This document shows positions 1-8,611 of a stretch of 64,000 nucleotides of DNA, piece after piece. A program made the translations under genes and the position numbers. The first letter of the stretch is position 1. Every line of letters starts with the position of its first letter. The DNA comes from Bombilactobacillus folatiphilus (lineage in GTDB: Bacteria; Bacillota; Bacilli; Lactobacillales; Lactobacillaceae). The stretch is taken from the NCBI RefSeq assembly GCF_023380265.1, contig NZ_CP093366.1:124001-188000 (forward strand). The letters are read 5' to 3'. The notes under the pieces were generated by a model. That model searched no databases and was not told the origin of the DNA. It worked only from the letters and a program-made list of their open reading frames with translations.

Positions 1-20
1 TTTGACAACTTATTTAAAAC

Positions 21-1454
21 TTAAGCTAATTTGTGAATCAAACGCTTAACCTCACTTAAATCATAAGCTGAATTGACTTCGGTGATTTGATAAATTGGTG
101 CGTCTAACTGTAATTGCGTGTTAGTGATAACCAGATCATATTGATGTTTGGCGTTAAAAGTTTCTACTTGCACACCGTTGAGATTCTTTAATTGGAGCGC
201 CAAGATTTGTGCGGCCTCTTCTTGAAAGGCACCTTCTAGATTCAACGCAACACCGAGGCGAATCGTATGGCGAATTGCCAAATCAACTATCATGATAATG
301 CTGGCGTAGCGCACGAGTGTCATTTTTTGTACACTAGAACTCGTTTGCAGTTGTAATTCAGATTGCATTATGGCTGACAAATATTGCGCATGCTGTTTAA
401 TGCCATTGAGATAGAGATTGTGGTCCAGTTGGTCGACAATTTTTAAATTATAAATTTCAAAATCACCTTGAAAAAAATAGAGTTTCATATGCATTTGAGT
501 TAAGTAATAAAGACATTTGGTTTGTAAGTCTGGTTCAATATGCGGCTGGTCATAAAATTGTGCAATTTGGTGAAATAAACGTTCGTTGCAATGATCAACC
601 AGTGTTTTTGCACCGGTAGTCGCTTGATGTTGAACAAAATCAGTTTGCTCCAAAATCCCCATACTCTGGAAAAAAGCAAAGTGAAGCATAGTTTCTTCAG
701 GGCGCAATTCCAACGCATAAAAACTGTTAATTCGTTGCATGAGCGGGCGCAATTTTTGGTATAAAGGTTCTTTTTGAAAAGGTTGAAATTGCTGAGCAAA
801 GGCGCCAAAGTTGATTTGAGGATTATTGATGCGTTTTTTGGTAATCCGCAACCAAAGTAATAATTTTCGGCGGGTTGTTTCGGTCAAAGTGAGTTGTAAT
901 CCTCGGGTTAAATCTTGGATAATATGCTGTTCTGAAGGTGTTATCTGGTCGAATCCTTGTTCTAAGCCCCAAAATAAATTGAAGTAAAAATAACGAATTT
1001 GACTTTCATCGCCGCATAATTTGCCTTGCCAAATCCGCAAACTAAATTCTTGCAGTGACACATTTAACTCTTTGATTTTGCGAGAGATTGAAGACTCACT
1101 CATGGACAAATCTTGCGCTAAAACAATCAAATTCAGTTCTTGCTTTTTAAATAGTGTCAGGAGAATTTGATATTTACTAGAGCTTAGATAAATTTTTTGT
1201 TCTAATGCTTTTAACGACAATTCGGGCGGCTTTTGAAAAGTTAAGGTCACGCCGTTATAAGTCAGTTGGCAAGCAGGTGCAAAATCCTGCAAAGTTTGCG
1301 CCGTTTCTTCAATATAGTTTTCCAAAGATTTTTTGGATAAATGTAATTGTTGATACATAGCCTTAGCGTCCATCGTGCCCCCAGCATTAATAAGCAATTT
1401 GACGAGTGTCACTTCTTTGGCTTCTTTAGTTTTAAGCAAATCCTCATAACGCAT
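21..1454 (-). CDS. Mga/PRD-type transcriptional regulator
   Basis: This is a 477-residue regulator of the Mga/virulence-regulator type, predicted to act on DNA in the cytoplasm. The N-terminal third carries two helix-turn-helix regions (about residues 10-60 and 85-135, including LSMSESSISRKIKEL). The middle resembles a PRD-like helical domain, and the C-terminus (YDLVITNTQL) resembles the EIIB-like fold seen in Mga proteins. I chose the ATG at 1454 because a GGAAG box lies about 11 nt upstream; an in-frame GTG at 1466 sits almost on top of that box. The start lies inside the end of the upstream flavoprotein gene, so the two are probably translationally coupled. It is the last gene of a permease-flavoprotein-regulator operon and probably regulates that operon. 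The effector is unknown. Confidence 0.75.
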   Translation of the reverse strand: MRYEDLLKTKEAKEVTLVKLLINAGGTMDAKAMYQQLHLSKKSLENYIEETAQTLQDFAPACQLTYNGVTLTFQKPPELSLKALEQKIYLSSSKYQILLTLFKKQELNLIVLAQDLSMSESSISRKIKELNVSLQEFSLRIWQGKLCGDESQIRYFYFNLFWGLEQGFDQITPSEQHIIQDLTRGLQLTLTETTRRKLLLWLRITKKRINNPQINFGAFAQQFQPFQKEPLYQKLRPLMQRINSFYALELRPEETMLHFAFFQSMGILEQTDFVQHQATTGAKTLVDHCNERLFHQIAQFYDQPHIEPDLQTKCLYYLTQMHMKLYFFQGDFEIYNLKIVDQLDHNLYLNGIKQHAQYLSAIMQSELQLQTSSSVQKMTLVRYASIIMIVDLAIRHTIRLGVALNLEGAFQEEAAQILALQLKNLNGVQVETFNAKHQYDLVITNTQLQLDAPIYQITEVNSAYDLSEVKRLIHKLA

Positions 1455-2760
1455 CGCTACGGTCACTTCCTAACGATAATCTATTTAGTGGTTCGCTGAG
1501 ATTCGTGAATTCTGGTTGAAAAAAATAGTCGCTTTGCATTAATGCTTCTAAAGTCAACCCTTGTTGAATCGCTAAAGCGGCAGGATTAATTTTGGCGAGG
1601 CAATTGACTTTGGACATGATTTGCAAGCCTAATAATTGATGGGTATCTTTGGTATAAATCGCTTTGTAATACATTGGTTGAGGATTCAACAAGGAATAAT
1701 TTTGGCAGAAAATGTGACTGTCAATGTCTGATTGAACACTAAAAGCATTCGCTTCCAACAGACCGCTACTAGCCAAATACCAATCAAACATTTGCGTGCC
1801 CACAGTTTTAACGCCACTGTTGCACGGAATTTTTGCCTGTTGCAAATTATAGGCCGCCACTTGTCCTGATCTGAGTGCATGAGTCACTTGGGCCAAGTAT
1901 GGTCCCAGCTCGTTTGGTTGTTGTGCAGGTGCGTGAATCAAGTCACCGATCGCAAAAATATCGGGAATGGAAGTTTCTAGATATTGATTGGTTTGTAAAG
2001 TGTTATCCACGTTCAAGGCAAATTGCTGAGTGAGCTGATTTTTGGGTGGATGCACATTCACCGTTCCAAAAATGTAATCACTTTGGATATCATTTCCATT
2101 GACTTGCACGGCAAAACCGTCATGTTGTTTGATCTGTTTGATGGTTGTATCAAAATAAAGTTGCAATTGTTGTTGAGTTTGTAAATCCCTAATAAAGGGT
2201 TGCAAAAAATCTTGATCGAAGTATTTGAACAACGGATAACTGGCAGTTTCAATTAGATTGACTGCCTTCTGGTTGGCAATTAAAGCGCTAGCGAGCTCCA
2301 TCCCGGATTGGCCTGCACCAATAATTGTTAATGTTTGAGCTTTTTGAATGATTTTCAGAGCTTTTTGGGCTCCCAGATAGGTTTTGAAACTAGAATTCCA
2401 GTCGGTACCGTCTAGATTAATATTTAACGATTGTTGTTCAGAACCCATGGCCAAAACTAATTTGTCATAAGAGTATTGTCGTTGATCAGTCGTAATTTGA
2501 TGATGTTTGGGATCAATAGCAATTAATTGTTCCTGCAAATGTAAATCAATTTGGGCTGCTGCTAATTGTGTGGGCGTGACAAACACGGCATCTTCTAAAT
2601 GCTCGACCTTATGTCTGAGATAAAGCACCAAGCCACCGGGAATAAAGCCGAGCGTGGGGCTACGTTCAATTACGGTGATTTGTGCGTGAGGATATAGCTG
2701 TCGAGCTTGGCGGGCACAACTGATACCTGCAAACGAACCACCAATAATAAATAATCGCAT
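1444..2760 (-). CDS. NADH oxidase/peroxidase-fold flavoprotein lacking the catalytic Cys
   Basis: A 438-residue FAD/NAD(P)-dependent oxidoreductase of the Nox/Npr/CoA-disulfide-reductase family. It has an N-terminal FAD site (IIGGSFAGISCA), an internal NAD-binding site (TIIGAGQSGMELASAL), an FAD motif near IFAIGDL, and the family C-terminal stretch DYFFQPEF. Aligned by eye with the E. faecalis-type peroxidase, the active-site His10 is Phe10 and Cys42 (SFLSCG) is Gly42 (GFIPGG). Without the redox cysteine it cannot run the usual sulfenic-acid cycle; related Cys-less variants are expected to give hydrogen peroxide or use another acceptor (inference). The start has an AGGAG box 9 nt upstream. 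The gene lies 26 nt after the permease gene and overlaps the regulator gene, so it belongs to that operon. Confidence 0.8.
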   Translation of the reverse strand: MRLFIIGGSFAGISCARQARQLYPHAQITVIERSPTLGFIPGGLVLYLRHKVEHLEDAVFVTPTQLAAAQIDLHLQEQLIAIDPKHHQITTDQRQYSYDKLVLAMGSEQQSLNINLDGTDWNSSFKTYLGAQKALKIIQKAQTLTIIGAGQSGMELASALIANQKAVNLIETASYPLFKYFDQDFLQPFIRDLQTQQQLQLYFDTTIKQIKQHDGFAVQVNGNDIQSDYIFGTVNVHPPKNQLTQQFALNVDNTLQTNQYLETSIPDIFAIGDLIHAPAQQPNELGPYLAQVTHALRSGQVAAYNLQQAKIPCNSGVKTVGTQMFDWYLASSGLLEANAFSVQSDIDSHIFCQNYSLLNPQPMYYKAIYTKDTHQLLGLQIMSKVNCLAKINPAALAIQQGLTLEALMQSDYFFQPEFTNLSEPLNRLSLGSDRSDAL

Positions 2761-2786
2761 CTCTTTTGAACTCCTATTTCAAATAG

Positions 2787-4124
2787 CTAACGCTTGACTA
2801 CTTTGAAACTAAGCAAATAAATCAATACAAACCAGATTAAAGTTAAGACTGTGGTGCTAGTTGTTTCAGGAGTAAATAAAAGAATCAAGAAAATTAAAAA
2901 CATAAAGATAATCGTTAAATAATCAGTTACGGGAGCGCCAGGCATTAAAAATTGTTTCGAGTTGGCGCTCAGAAAATTATTTGAGGAACGGTATTTTGCA
3001 TGTGTGAGCATTAAAAACATGTAAATTACCAAAAAGCCCGCTGAAGCAATGGATGTGATAAGTTTGAACGCACCCTGCGGGGATAAATAATTGATGATGA
3101 CGACTAATGCAACTAAGAGCGTGGACAAGGAAATGGCGCGCATGGGAATCTGATTGCGATTCAATTTGCCCAACCAACTGGTGGAAGGACACATTGAATA
3201 TAACATGCGTCCAGTCGTGAAGAGGGAACTATTCAGAGATGAAGCCGCGGCCGTCAGCACGACAAAATTAATGATGCCAGCAGCTGCCTTGATGCCGATT
3301 CCCCCAAAAACTTGGACGAAAGGAGAATGACCAGCACTATAATTAGGCCATGGTTGAATGATCATAATCGCTGCCAAGGCGCCAATGTAAAAAATTAAAA
3401 TTCGCATGATCACAGAATTAATGGCATGTGGAATATTGGTGAATGGATCTTTAGTTTCCGCCGCTGAAACACCCACGAATTCTACGCCTAAGAAGGAAAA
3501 GAAGGCCATCTGAAAGGCTGAAATAATTTCTTTAGGGTGACCGGAAGAACTGCCAAAGCGCCATAAATTGCTGAATTGAACATAGCCGTGATTTGTTTTG
3601 GTATGCAGACAAACCATAATCACAGCGACGGCAATAATTGCCAAAATCGCGACAATTTTAATAAGTGCGAACCAAAATTCTGTTTCTCCGAACGCTTTGA
3701 CGGCAATAATATTAATTAAATAAAGAATTGCCAAAAAGGCTAATTCCCAAATCCAAGTGGGAATATGGGAAAACCAAAACTGCATATACGTTCCGACTGC
3801 AGTTAGTTCAGACATGGCAATGACCAACCAGCCTAACCAGTAAGTCCAGCCCATGATGAAACCCGTACGATCACCTAAGTATTCTTTGATAAAATCAACA
3901 AAAATAATTTTTTTCGTGTCAGATAGTAATAATTCGCCTAAAGCACGCATCATTAAAAAGACGAACAATCCAGTAATTAAGTAAATGACCAAAATCAATG
4001 GTCCTGCTTTATGAATTGATTCTCCCGATCCTAAGAATAGTCCGGTACCGATTGTGCCGCCTAAAGCAATCATGCTCACATGACGTGAGGATAAAGTTCG
4101 TGCTAATTCATCTTTTTGTGCCAT
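2787..4124 (-). CDS. amino-acid permease, AAT/APC family
   Basis: A 445-residue membrane transporter with about 12 hydrophobic segments and the amino-acid/proton symporter signature near the N-terminus (SMIALGGTIGTGLFLGSG, then MMRALGELL). These features place it in the AAT family of the APC superfamily, which takes up amino acids such as D-Ala/Gly, Lys or aromatic residues; the substrate cannot be read from sequence. The start ATG follows an AGGGGAG box at 8 nt spacing. It is the first gene of a minus-strand operon with the Cys-less flavoprotein and the Mga-type regulator, and is transcribed divergently from the gene at 4304. The promoter must lie in the 179-nt intergenic region, which contains TATAAT-like elements. 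Confidence 0.85.
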   Translation of the reverse strand: MAQKDELARTLSSRHVSMIALGGTIGTGLFLGSGESIHKAGPLILVIYLITGLFVFLMMRALGELLLSDTKKIIFVDFIKEYLGDRTGFIMGWTYWLGWLVIAMSELTAVGTYMQFWFSHIPTWIWELAFLAILYLINIIAVKAFGETEFWFALIKIVAILAIIAVAVIMVCLHTKTNHGYVQFSNLWRFGSSSGHPKEIISAFQMAFFSFLGVEFVGVSAAETKDPFTNIPHAINSVIMRILIFYIGALAAIMIIQPWPNYSAGHSPFVQVFGGIGIKAAAGIINFVVLTAAASSLNSSLFTTGRMLYSMCPSTSWLGKLNRNQIPMRAISLSTLLVALVVIINYLSPQGAFKLITSIASAGFLVIYMFLMLTHAKYRSSNNFLSANSKQFLMPGAPVTDYLTIIFMFLIFLILLFTPETTSTTVLTLIWFVLIYLLSFKVVKR

Positions 4125-4303
4125 TACGGTTCTCCCCTTACTGTAAAAGCTCTCATTTATGTCTAATTATTTTAAGCTGTAATAATACCATAAAAATTAT
4201 AACTTGTTAAAAAAGTTTGAAGCAAATCAGTCACGCATTGATAGATAATTGAATCCACTAAGGTGCAGTAGTATGATAATTTTATTAATAGAAGGGTCTT
4301 ATT

Positions 4304-4789
4304 ATGGAAATTACAACGAAACAATTTCAAGATAAAATTCAAAATCAAGATTACCAAAGTTTTACACAAACAGTTAAAATGACCAAAAGTTTAGCCCAAA
4401 GTAAAATTGCCGCTGCGGTACAAACAAGTTGTGAACAGTTGAGTGAAGCTTGTGATAGTGGCTATTTGGCACAAGGAATTTTAGATTTTCAAGGCTTAAA
4501 CTTCCCGGTGACTTGTTCCATTCAAATGAGTCTGATTAATTTGCCGTGGGTCGATAGTGCGAAGGTGAGTCACTTTTTGGATGCTGACGAGAAGCGGACA
4601 TTGCACGCCTATCTTGTAACAGATTGTGAATGGATTAATGTTTCACATTTGCGTATTGATGAGGTGGCGCAAGATCCCAGTAATCTCATGGATTGTCAGC
4701 AGTCAATTGTGGAGATGATTACCGCTAACTTAAAGCAAGCGATGGACAATCAAGAACAAGCTGCCCAAGCTTCTGAGGATCAAAAATGA
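4304..4789 (+). CDS. hypothetical protein of unknown function
   Basis: A 161-residue soluble, acidic protein that I do not recognise. There is no signal peptide or membrane segment. The C-terminal 30 residues are rich in Gln, Glu and Ala and probably helical. Three cysteines occur between residues 44 and 72 but form no obvious metal motif. The start has a GAAGGG box at 7 nt. Its stop codon overlaps the start of the TauE-type exporter gene as ATGA, so the two are co-translated, and a functional link with export of the TauE substrate is plausible but unproven. Confidence 0.7.
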   Translation: MEITTKQFQDKIQNQDYQSFTQTVKMTKSLAQSKIAAAVQTSCEQLSEACDSGYLAQGILDFQGLNFPVTCSIQMSLINLPWVDSAKVSHFLDADEKRTLHAYLVTDCEWINVSHLRIDEVAQDPSNLMDCQQSIVEMITANLKQAMDNQEQAAQASEDQK

Positions 4790-5637
4790 TTGCAAATTTG
4801 TTGTTGATGTTAGTAACGGGTCTCTTTGCAGGTATTTTAGGCTCGATTTTAGGTATTGGTGGTGGCATGATTGTCACGCCGATTTTGACGATTGCCATGG
4901 GCTTGGATATTAAATACGCCATTGGAACCAGCATTATCGTGGTCATTGCGACAAGTTCGGGGGCGACGATTTCGTTTTTGAAAGATGACATGCTGAATTT
5001 GCGTGTGGCGATGTTTTTGGAAATTGCGACGACAGTTGGTGCCGTTACAGGTGCGGCGTTGAATGGTTGGATTCCCAAATCAGTCTTGTATGTGTTGTTT
5101 AGTCTGTTGTTGTTGCAATCCTGTTATAACATGGTCAAAAAGTTGTTGAATAAGCCAGCTACTGCGGAGCAAGCTGTGATTCAGCCGGACTATCTTTCGC
5201 AAAAATTGCGCTTGAACGGTAGCTATTATGATAAAGCGCTCAAGCAAAAGGTCGATTATCAAGTTAAAAATGTACCGGGTGGCTTTTTGATGATGCTGGC
5301 AGCCGGGCTTGCGAGTGGCTTGTTGGGAATCGGGAGTGGCGCGTTCAAGGTAATTGCGATGGATAACATCATGCGCATGCCGCTCAAGCCGTCCAGTGCG
5401 ACGAGTAATTTGATGATGGGCGTGACAGCGGCGGCCAGTGCGACGGTATATTTCTTTAATGGGACTATTTTGCCAAATATTGCAGTGCCATTAGCGTTGG
5501 GCGTGGTGTTTGGCGCCACGATTGGCAGTCGAATTATGCAACATCTGCACCCGAAAGTGATTCGGATCATCTTTATTCCCATTCTGCTGTATTTAGGTTT
5601 ACAAATGTTTTTGAAGGGATTCGGGGTCAACATTTGA
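4786..5637 (+). CDS. TauE/SafE family membrane exporter
   Basis: A 283-residue integral membrane protein with about eight hydrophobic segments in two repeated halves. Each half opens with a Gly-rich stretch (GILGSILGIGGGMIVTPIL near residue 20 and GLASGLLGIGSGAFKV near residue 180), the hallmark of the sulfite exporter TauE/SafE (DUF81) family. Family members move small anions such as sulfite or sulfoacetate across the membrane; the substrate here is unknown. The start overlaps the previous stop (ATGA) and the end overlaps the DUF1634 gene, so the three genes form one operon that ends at the hairpin at 6025-6056. Confidence 0.85.
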   Translation: MIANLLLMLVTGLFAGILGSILGIGGGMIVTPILTIAMGLDIKYAIGTSIIVVIATSSGATISFLKDDMLNLRVAMFLEIATTVGAVTGAALNGWIPKSVLYVLFSLLLLQSCYNMVKKLLNKPATAEQAVIQPDYLSQKLRLNGSYYDKALKQKVDYQVKNVPGGFLMMLAAGLASGLLGIGSGAFKVIAMDNIMRMPLKPSSATSNLMMGVTAAASATVYFFNGTILPNIAVPLALGVVFGATIGSRIMQHLHPKVIRIIFIPILLYLGLQMFLKGFGVNI

Positions 5638-6002
5638 TGAAAAAAGATGAAATGTGCGATATTGAATTATTAATCGGTAAAATTTTACGTGTGGGCGTCA
5701 TTGTATCCGTTGTCGTCATGGTTTTAGGGATAGTTTTGATGCTGGTACAAGGTCAAGGCGGTTATGCGGCTAAGACTTATCCTACGACTTTTGCGGCCAT
5801 TTTCCGCGGCGTTGTGCAATTAAAACCATATGCGGTGATGATGTTGGGAGCGTTCTTGTTAATCTTGACGCCAGTTTTACGGGTGGTTGTTTCCATTTAT
5901 GCTTTTTTGAAAGAAAAAGACTACTTATATGTAGCGATCACCACCATTGTTTTAATTATTTTAGCCATTGCGATGATCGGTGGTTATTTTGCCGGACACT
6001 AG
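5637..6002 (+). CDS. DUF1634 family membrane protein
   Basis: A 121-residue protein with three hydrophobic segments (about residues 15-40, 60-85 and 95-120). It belongs to the DUF1634 family, which is repeatedly found next to TauE/SafE exporters and is probably an accessory subunit; no activity is established. The start ATG overlaps the TauE stop by one base (TGATG); an in-frame TTG one codon earlier is possible. It is the last gene of the operon and is followed by a bidirectional terminator. Confidence 0.75.
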   Translation: MKKDEMCDIELLIGKILRVGVIVSVVVMVLGIVLMLVQGQGGYAAKTYPTTFAAIFRGVVQLKPYAVMMLGAFLLILTPVLRVVVSIYAFLKEKDYLYVAITTIVLIILAIAMIGGYFAGH

Positions 6003-6024
6003 AATTTTCTTAATTTAAGCACAA

Positions 6025-6056
6025 AAATAGTCCTCAAATTCGAGGACTATTTATTT
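6025..6056. terminator. bidirectional intrinsic terminator
   Basis: An 11-bp stem, AAATAGTCCTC with GAGGACTATTT, around a 6-nt loop, with T-rich flanks on both strands. It separates the convergent TauE operon and the EIIC gene. Confidence 0.85.
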
Positions 6057-6062
6057 TGCTAT

Positions 6063-7448
6063 TTAAGCCTTTAACGGATTGTTCTTTTTCATCATTTTGA
6101 GGTACCAGATGAAGACGAGTGCGTAAACCACGATGGCAACCACGGAAATAATCAGTAACTTGACATCCCAAGTTTTGACCGTTTTTCCAAACAAAATCGC
6201 CAAGAACTTCTCAATCGGATCGGAATCAATGGAACTGAACGTTTGCCCCTTAGAGAGACCCTTGGGGAAATTACCCATGGAAATCGAAGTGGCGGTAATA
6301 AACTTGGAAATTGCGGTAGCTCCCCAAAGGTATAGCGGAACTAAAACGGTGCCAATAATGGTCATTCGAATCACTCGCCCGCGCGTCACCAGCAATAAAG
6401 CCGGTGTTAAGACGGTCAATATGATGCCACCGAGTGGCAAAACTTTATTACCAGGTAAAATCATGGCAATCACTAACATAATGGGCGCTAAAATATTGGC
6501 TACCGCCCAAATTTCGGCCCGTGAAGCCAGAATCGGCCAATCAATGGCGACGAACAGTTTGCGCCCGCGCAGACGTGAACTCATGAATTGTTGAATTCCC
6601 CCGGATAAGGGTTCAATGGCGGGACCAAACCAGTCGCCCACGGCACCAAATAATTCTAGCGCTACCCCGGCGGTAAAGGCTAATGAACAAATATTAGCAG
6701 CACTTTGTTTGCCTAGAAGACCAATGAAAATCCCTAAATAAGCGCCAATGGCGAATTTGCTACCCCAAAAGCCGATTTTTTCGTTTAAAGTATCCGCATT
6801 AAAATCGAATTTATCCACAAAAGGAATTAACCAATCAATTAATTTATTCACAATCATGGCAGTCGGCATAATTAGTAACGATGGATGCGCCGTGGTCGTG
6901 ATGTTATTGTCGTCATATTTCAACAGATAATTAATGGTGGGTTTGATAGCATCAGCATTAAAGAGCATCAACATCACAATCACCACGACGAACAATGAGG
7001 TGATCCACAGATTATTGCCCGAATAATGGTGAATTAACAGCCCTAGAATCGACACGTTCCAGATATTGAACATATCAACATTTAATGTATTGGTGCATTT
7101 TAAAAAGAGCATCACCAAATTGGTTAAAATTTCTAGAAAAGCAAAATAAAGCGTATAGACGGATCCCCAAGTGATGACAGCCAATGGTGCCCAACCTAAG
7201 TCAGTGATCGTCAGGTTAACGCCGGTCGATTTGACAAAAGCATTGAGCGCCGGACCAAAGGAAGTCGTCAGTAATGAAATGACGGCGCTCATTCCGGTTA
7301 ATGCGGTGGCCATACGCAAACCACCCTCGACCGCCTTGGAGAATTTTACCCGAAAACATAGTGATAGCAGCGTAATGATGAAAAACATCATTGCCGCGCC
7401 ACCTAAACCGATAAAGAAGTTAAAACCAGCACGAATTGTATCAAGCAT
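6063..7448 (-). CDS. galactitol-type PTS EIIC membrane component (orphan)
   Basis: A 461-residue polytopic membrane protein of the galactitol PTS EIIC (GatC) family, recognisable from the N-terminal FFIGLGGAAMMFFIITL region and the conserved FGAVGDWFGPAIEPLSGGIQQFM segment. Classical members translocate a polyol together with EIIA and EIIB partners. No EIIA or EIIB gene lies nearby. Instead it is divergent from a ribose repressor, epimerase and ribokinase and shares their operators, so it may be a phosphorylation-independent ribose or pentose carrier feeding the kinase (inference). An alternative is that EIIA and EIIB are supplied from elsewhere. The end abuts the bidirectional terminator. 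Confidence 0.8.
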   Translation of the reverse strand: MLDTIRAGFNFFIGLGGAAMMFFIITLLSLCFRVKFSKAVEGGLRMATALTGMSAVISLLTTSFGPALNAFVKSTGVNLTITDLGWAPLAVITWGSVYTLYFAFLEILTNLVMLFLKCTNTLNVDMFNIWNVSILGLLIHHYSGNNLWITSLFVVVIVMLMLFNADAIKPTINYLLKYDDNNITTTAHPSLLIMPTAMIVNKLIDWLIPFVDKFDFNADTLNEKIGFWGSKFAIGAYLGIFIGLLGKQSAANICSLAFTAGVALELFGAVGDWFGPAIEPLSGGIQQFMSSRLRGRKLFVAIDWPILASRAEIWAVANILAPIMLVIAMILPGNKVLPLGGIILTVLTPALLLVTRGRVIRMTIIGTVLVPLYLWGATAISKFITATSISMGNFPKGLSKGQTFSSIDSDPIEKFLAILFGKTVKTWDVKLLIISVVAIVVYALVFIWYLKMMKKNNPLKA

Positions 7449-7478
7449 GACATTACTCCTATTCTTTGAGAATTAAGA

Positions 7479-7490
7479 GTAACCGATTAC
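7479..7490. promoter_or_regulatory. RbsR operator candidate, EIIC side
   Basis: A quasi-palindrome, GTAACCGATTAC, typical of LacI-family operators. The identical 12 bases recur at 7592-7603 in front of rbsR. It lies 31 nt upstream of the EIIC start. Confidence 0.7.
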
Positions 7491-7511
7491 GTAAAATTGA
7501 AAACATCTAAA

Positions 7512-7525
7512 ATATAGCGCTTTCT
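7512..7525 (-). promoter_or_regulatory. cre-like CcpA site, EIIC side
   Basis: Read on the minus strand, AGAAAGCGCTATAT matches 12 of 14 positions of the cre consensus TGWAARCGYTWNCW. It sits upstream of the EIIC gene, suggesting carbon catabolite control. Confidence 0.55.
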
Positions 7526-7567
7526 TTAATGGAAAGCAAGGGCGGTGAGCAATTTGACAAAATAAAT

Positions 7568-7581
7568 TGGAAACGCTATAT
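7568..7581 (+). promoter_or_regulatory. cre-like CcpA site, rbsR side
   Basis: TGGAAACGCTATAT matches 12 of 14 positions of the cre consensus. It lies upstream of rbsR and roughly mirrors the site at 7512, so both divergent units may be CcpA targets. Confidence 0.6.
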
Positions 7582-7590
7582 TTATATTTA

Positions 7591-7604
7591 CGTAACCGAT
7601 TACG
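7591..7604. promoter_or_regulatory. RbsR operator candidate, rbsR side
   Basis: CGTAACCGATTACG contains the same 12-base core as 7479-7490. It lies just upstream of rbsR, consistent with autoregulation. Confidence 0.7.
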
Positions 7605-7624
7605 AGAACAATTGAGGACTATAA

Positions 7625-8611
7625 ATGACAACGTTAAAAGATATCGCCCAACTAGCGGGTGTTTCCACGGCGACGGTATCGCGCGTGATGAATGGCAAGG
7701 GGGAAGCGAGCCTACAAACGATTCAAAAGATTCAAAAAATTATTGAACAAGTTAATTATCATCCGAATCGGACAGCAAAAATATTGTCCGCGCAGAAGTC
7801 GAATTTGATTGCTTTGTTGATTCCTAATTTTAGCAATCCGTTTTTTAGTGAATTAGTTCAAAAAATTGAGCAAGCCGCTAATCGGCAAGGATACCAGATT
7901 TATTTGTGCAACAGTGAAGATAATCGGCAAAAAGTTGAATATTATTTGGAAACGATGCAGGATAATTATGTAGCAGGCGCAATTATTGATTCACTATTTG
8001 TCAAGCAGGCTGATTTAGATCGGTTGGAGCAACGCCAGATTCCGACGGTCACGATTGATCGGACGCATTTAAAACATCCGTATGCGGCTTTGAATGTCGA
8101 TCATGTGCAAGGTGAGTATTTGGCGACGAAAAATATTTTGCAACAGCAACCGCAAGCAAAGCTTGTCTTTCTGTCAGGACCTGCTGGTGAACAAAGTTCC
8201 AAAGATCGTTACCAAGGTTATTGCAAAGCGCTTCGGGAAGTAGGCGCAACGTCGTTAGCCGTCTTGTACGGTGATTTTACTTACGAAAGTGGTTATCAAC
8301 AAGTCGACCAATTTTTACAGTCCAGGACTGATTTACAAGGGATTGTTTGTTCCAATGACGCGATGGCTGTGGGTGCACTGCGAGCATGTCAGGATCATCA
8401 ATTAAGGGTTCCGCAAGATGTCCAGCTGGTGGGCTATGATAATACGCGCTTGGGTAAATTTATGAATCCGCGCTTGAGTACGGTGCAACAGTTTGCGCCA
8501 AATTATTTTGATTTAATGATTGATGAATTAACGCAAAAACAGAAACAGCAATATTGCTTAACACCGCAATTTATTGCGCGAGAATCAACTTATGGAGGAA
8601 AAAATGACTAA
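7625..8611 (+). CDS. rbsR: LacI-family ribose operon repressor
   Basis: A 328-residue LacI/GalR regulator. The N-terminal HTH reads LKDIAQLAGVSTATVSRVMNG (residues 4-24), followed by a hinge helix and a periplasmic-binding-protein-like effector domain (from about residue 60, starting IALLIPNFSNPFF). Context with rpe and rbsK indicates that ribose or a derivative is the inducer. Two identical operator cores and two cre-like sites lie in the divergent promoter region. The last bases overlap the epimerase start, so the genes are co-transcribed. The rbsR name rests on neighbours, since LacI sequences alone do not fix the ligand. Confidence 0.85.
   Translation: MTTLKDIAQLAGVSTATVSRVMNGKGEASLQTIQKIQKIIEQVNYHPNRTAKILSAQKSNLIALLIPNFSNPFFSELVQKIEQAANRQGYQIYLCNSEDNRQKVEYYLETMQDNYVAGAIIDSLFVKQADLDRLEQRQIPTVTIDRTHLKHPYAALNVDHVQGEYLATKNILQQQPQAKLVFLSGPAGEQSSKDRYQGYCKALREVGATSLAVLYGDFTYESGYQQVDQFLQSRTDLQGIVCSNDAMAVGALRACQDHQLRVPQDVQLVGYDNTRLGKFMNPRLSTVQQFAPNYFDLMIDELTQKQKQQYCLTPQFIARESTYGGKND

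Noticed and set aside
6133..6594. Plus-strand ORF of 153 codons inside the EIIC gene
   Set aside because: It lies opposite a clearly conserved membrane protein and has shadow-frame composition.
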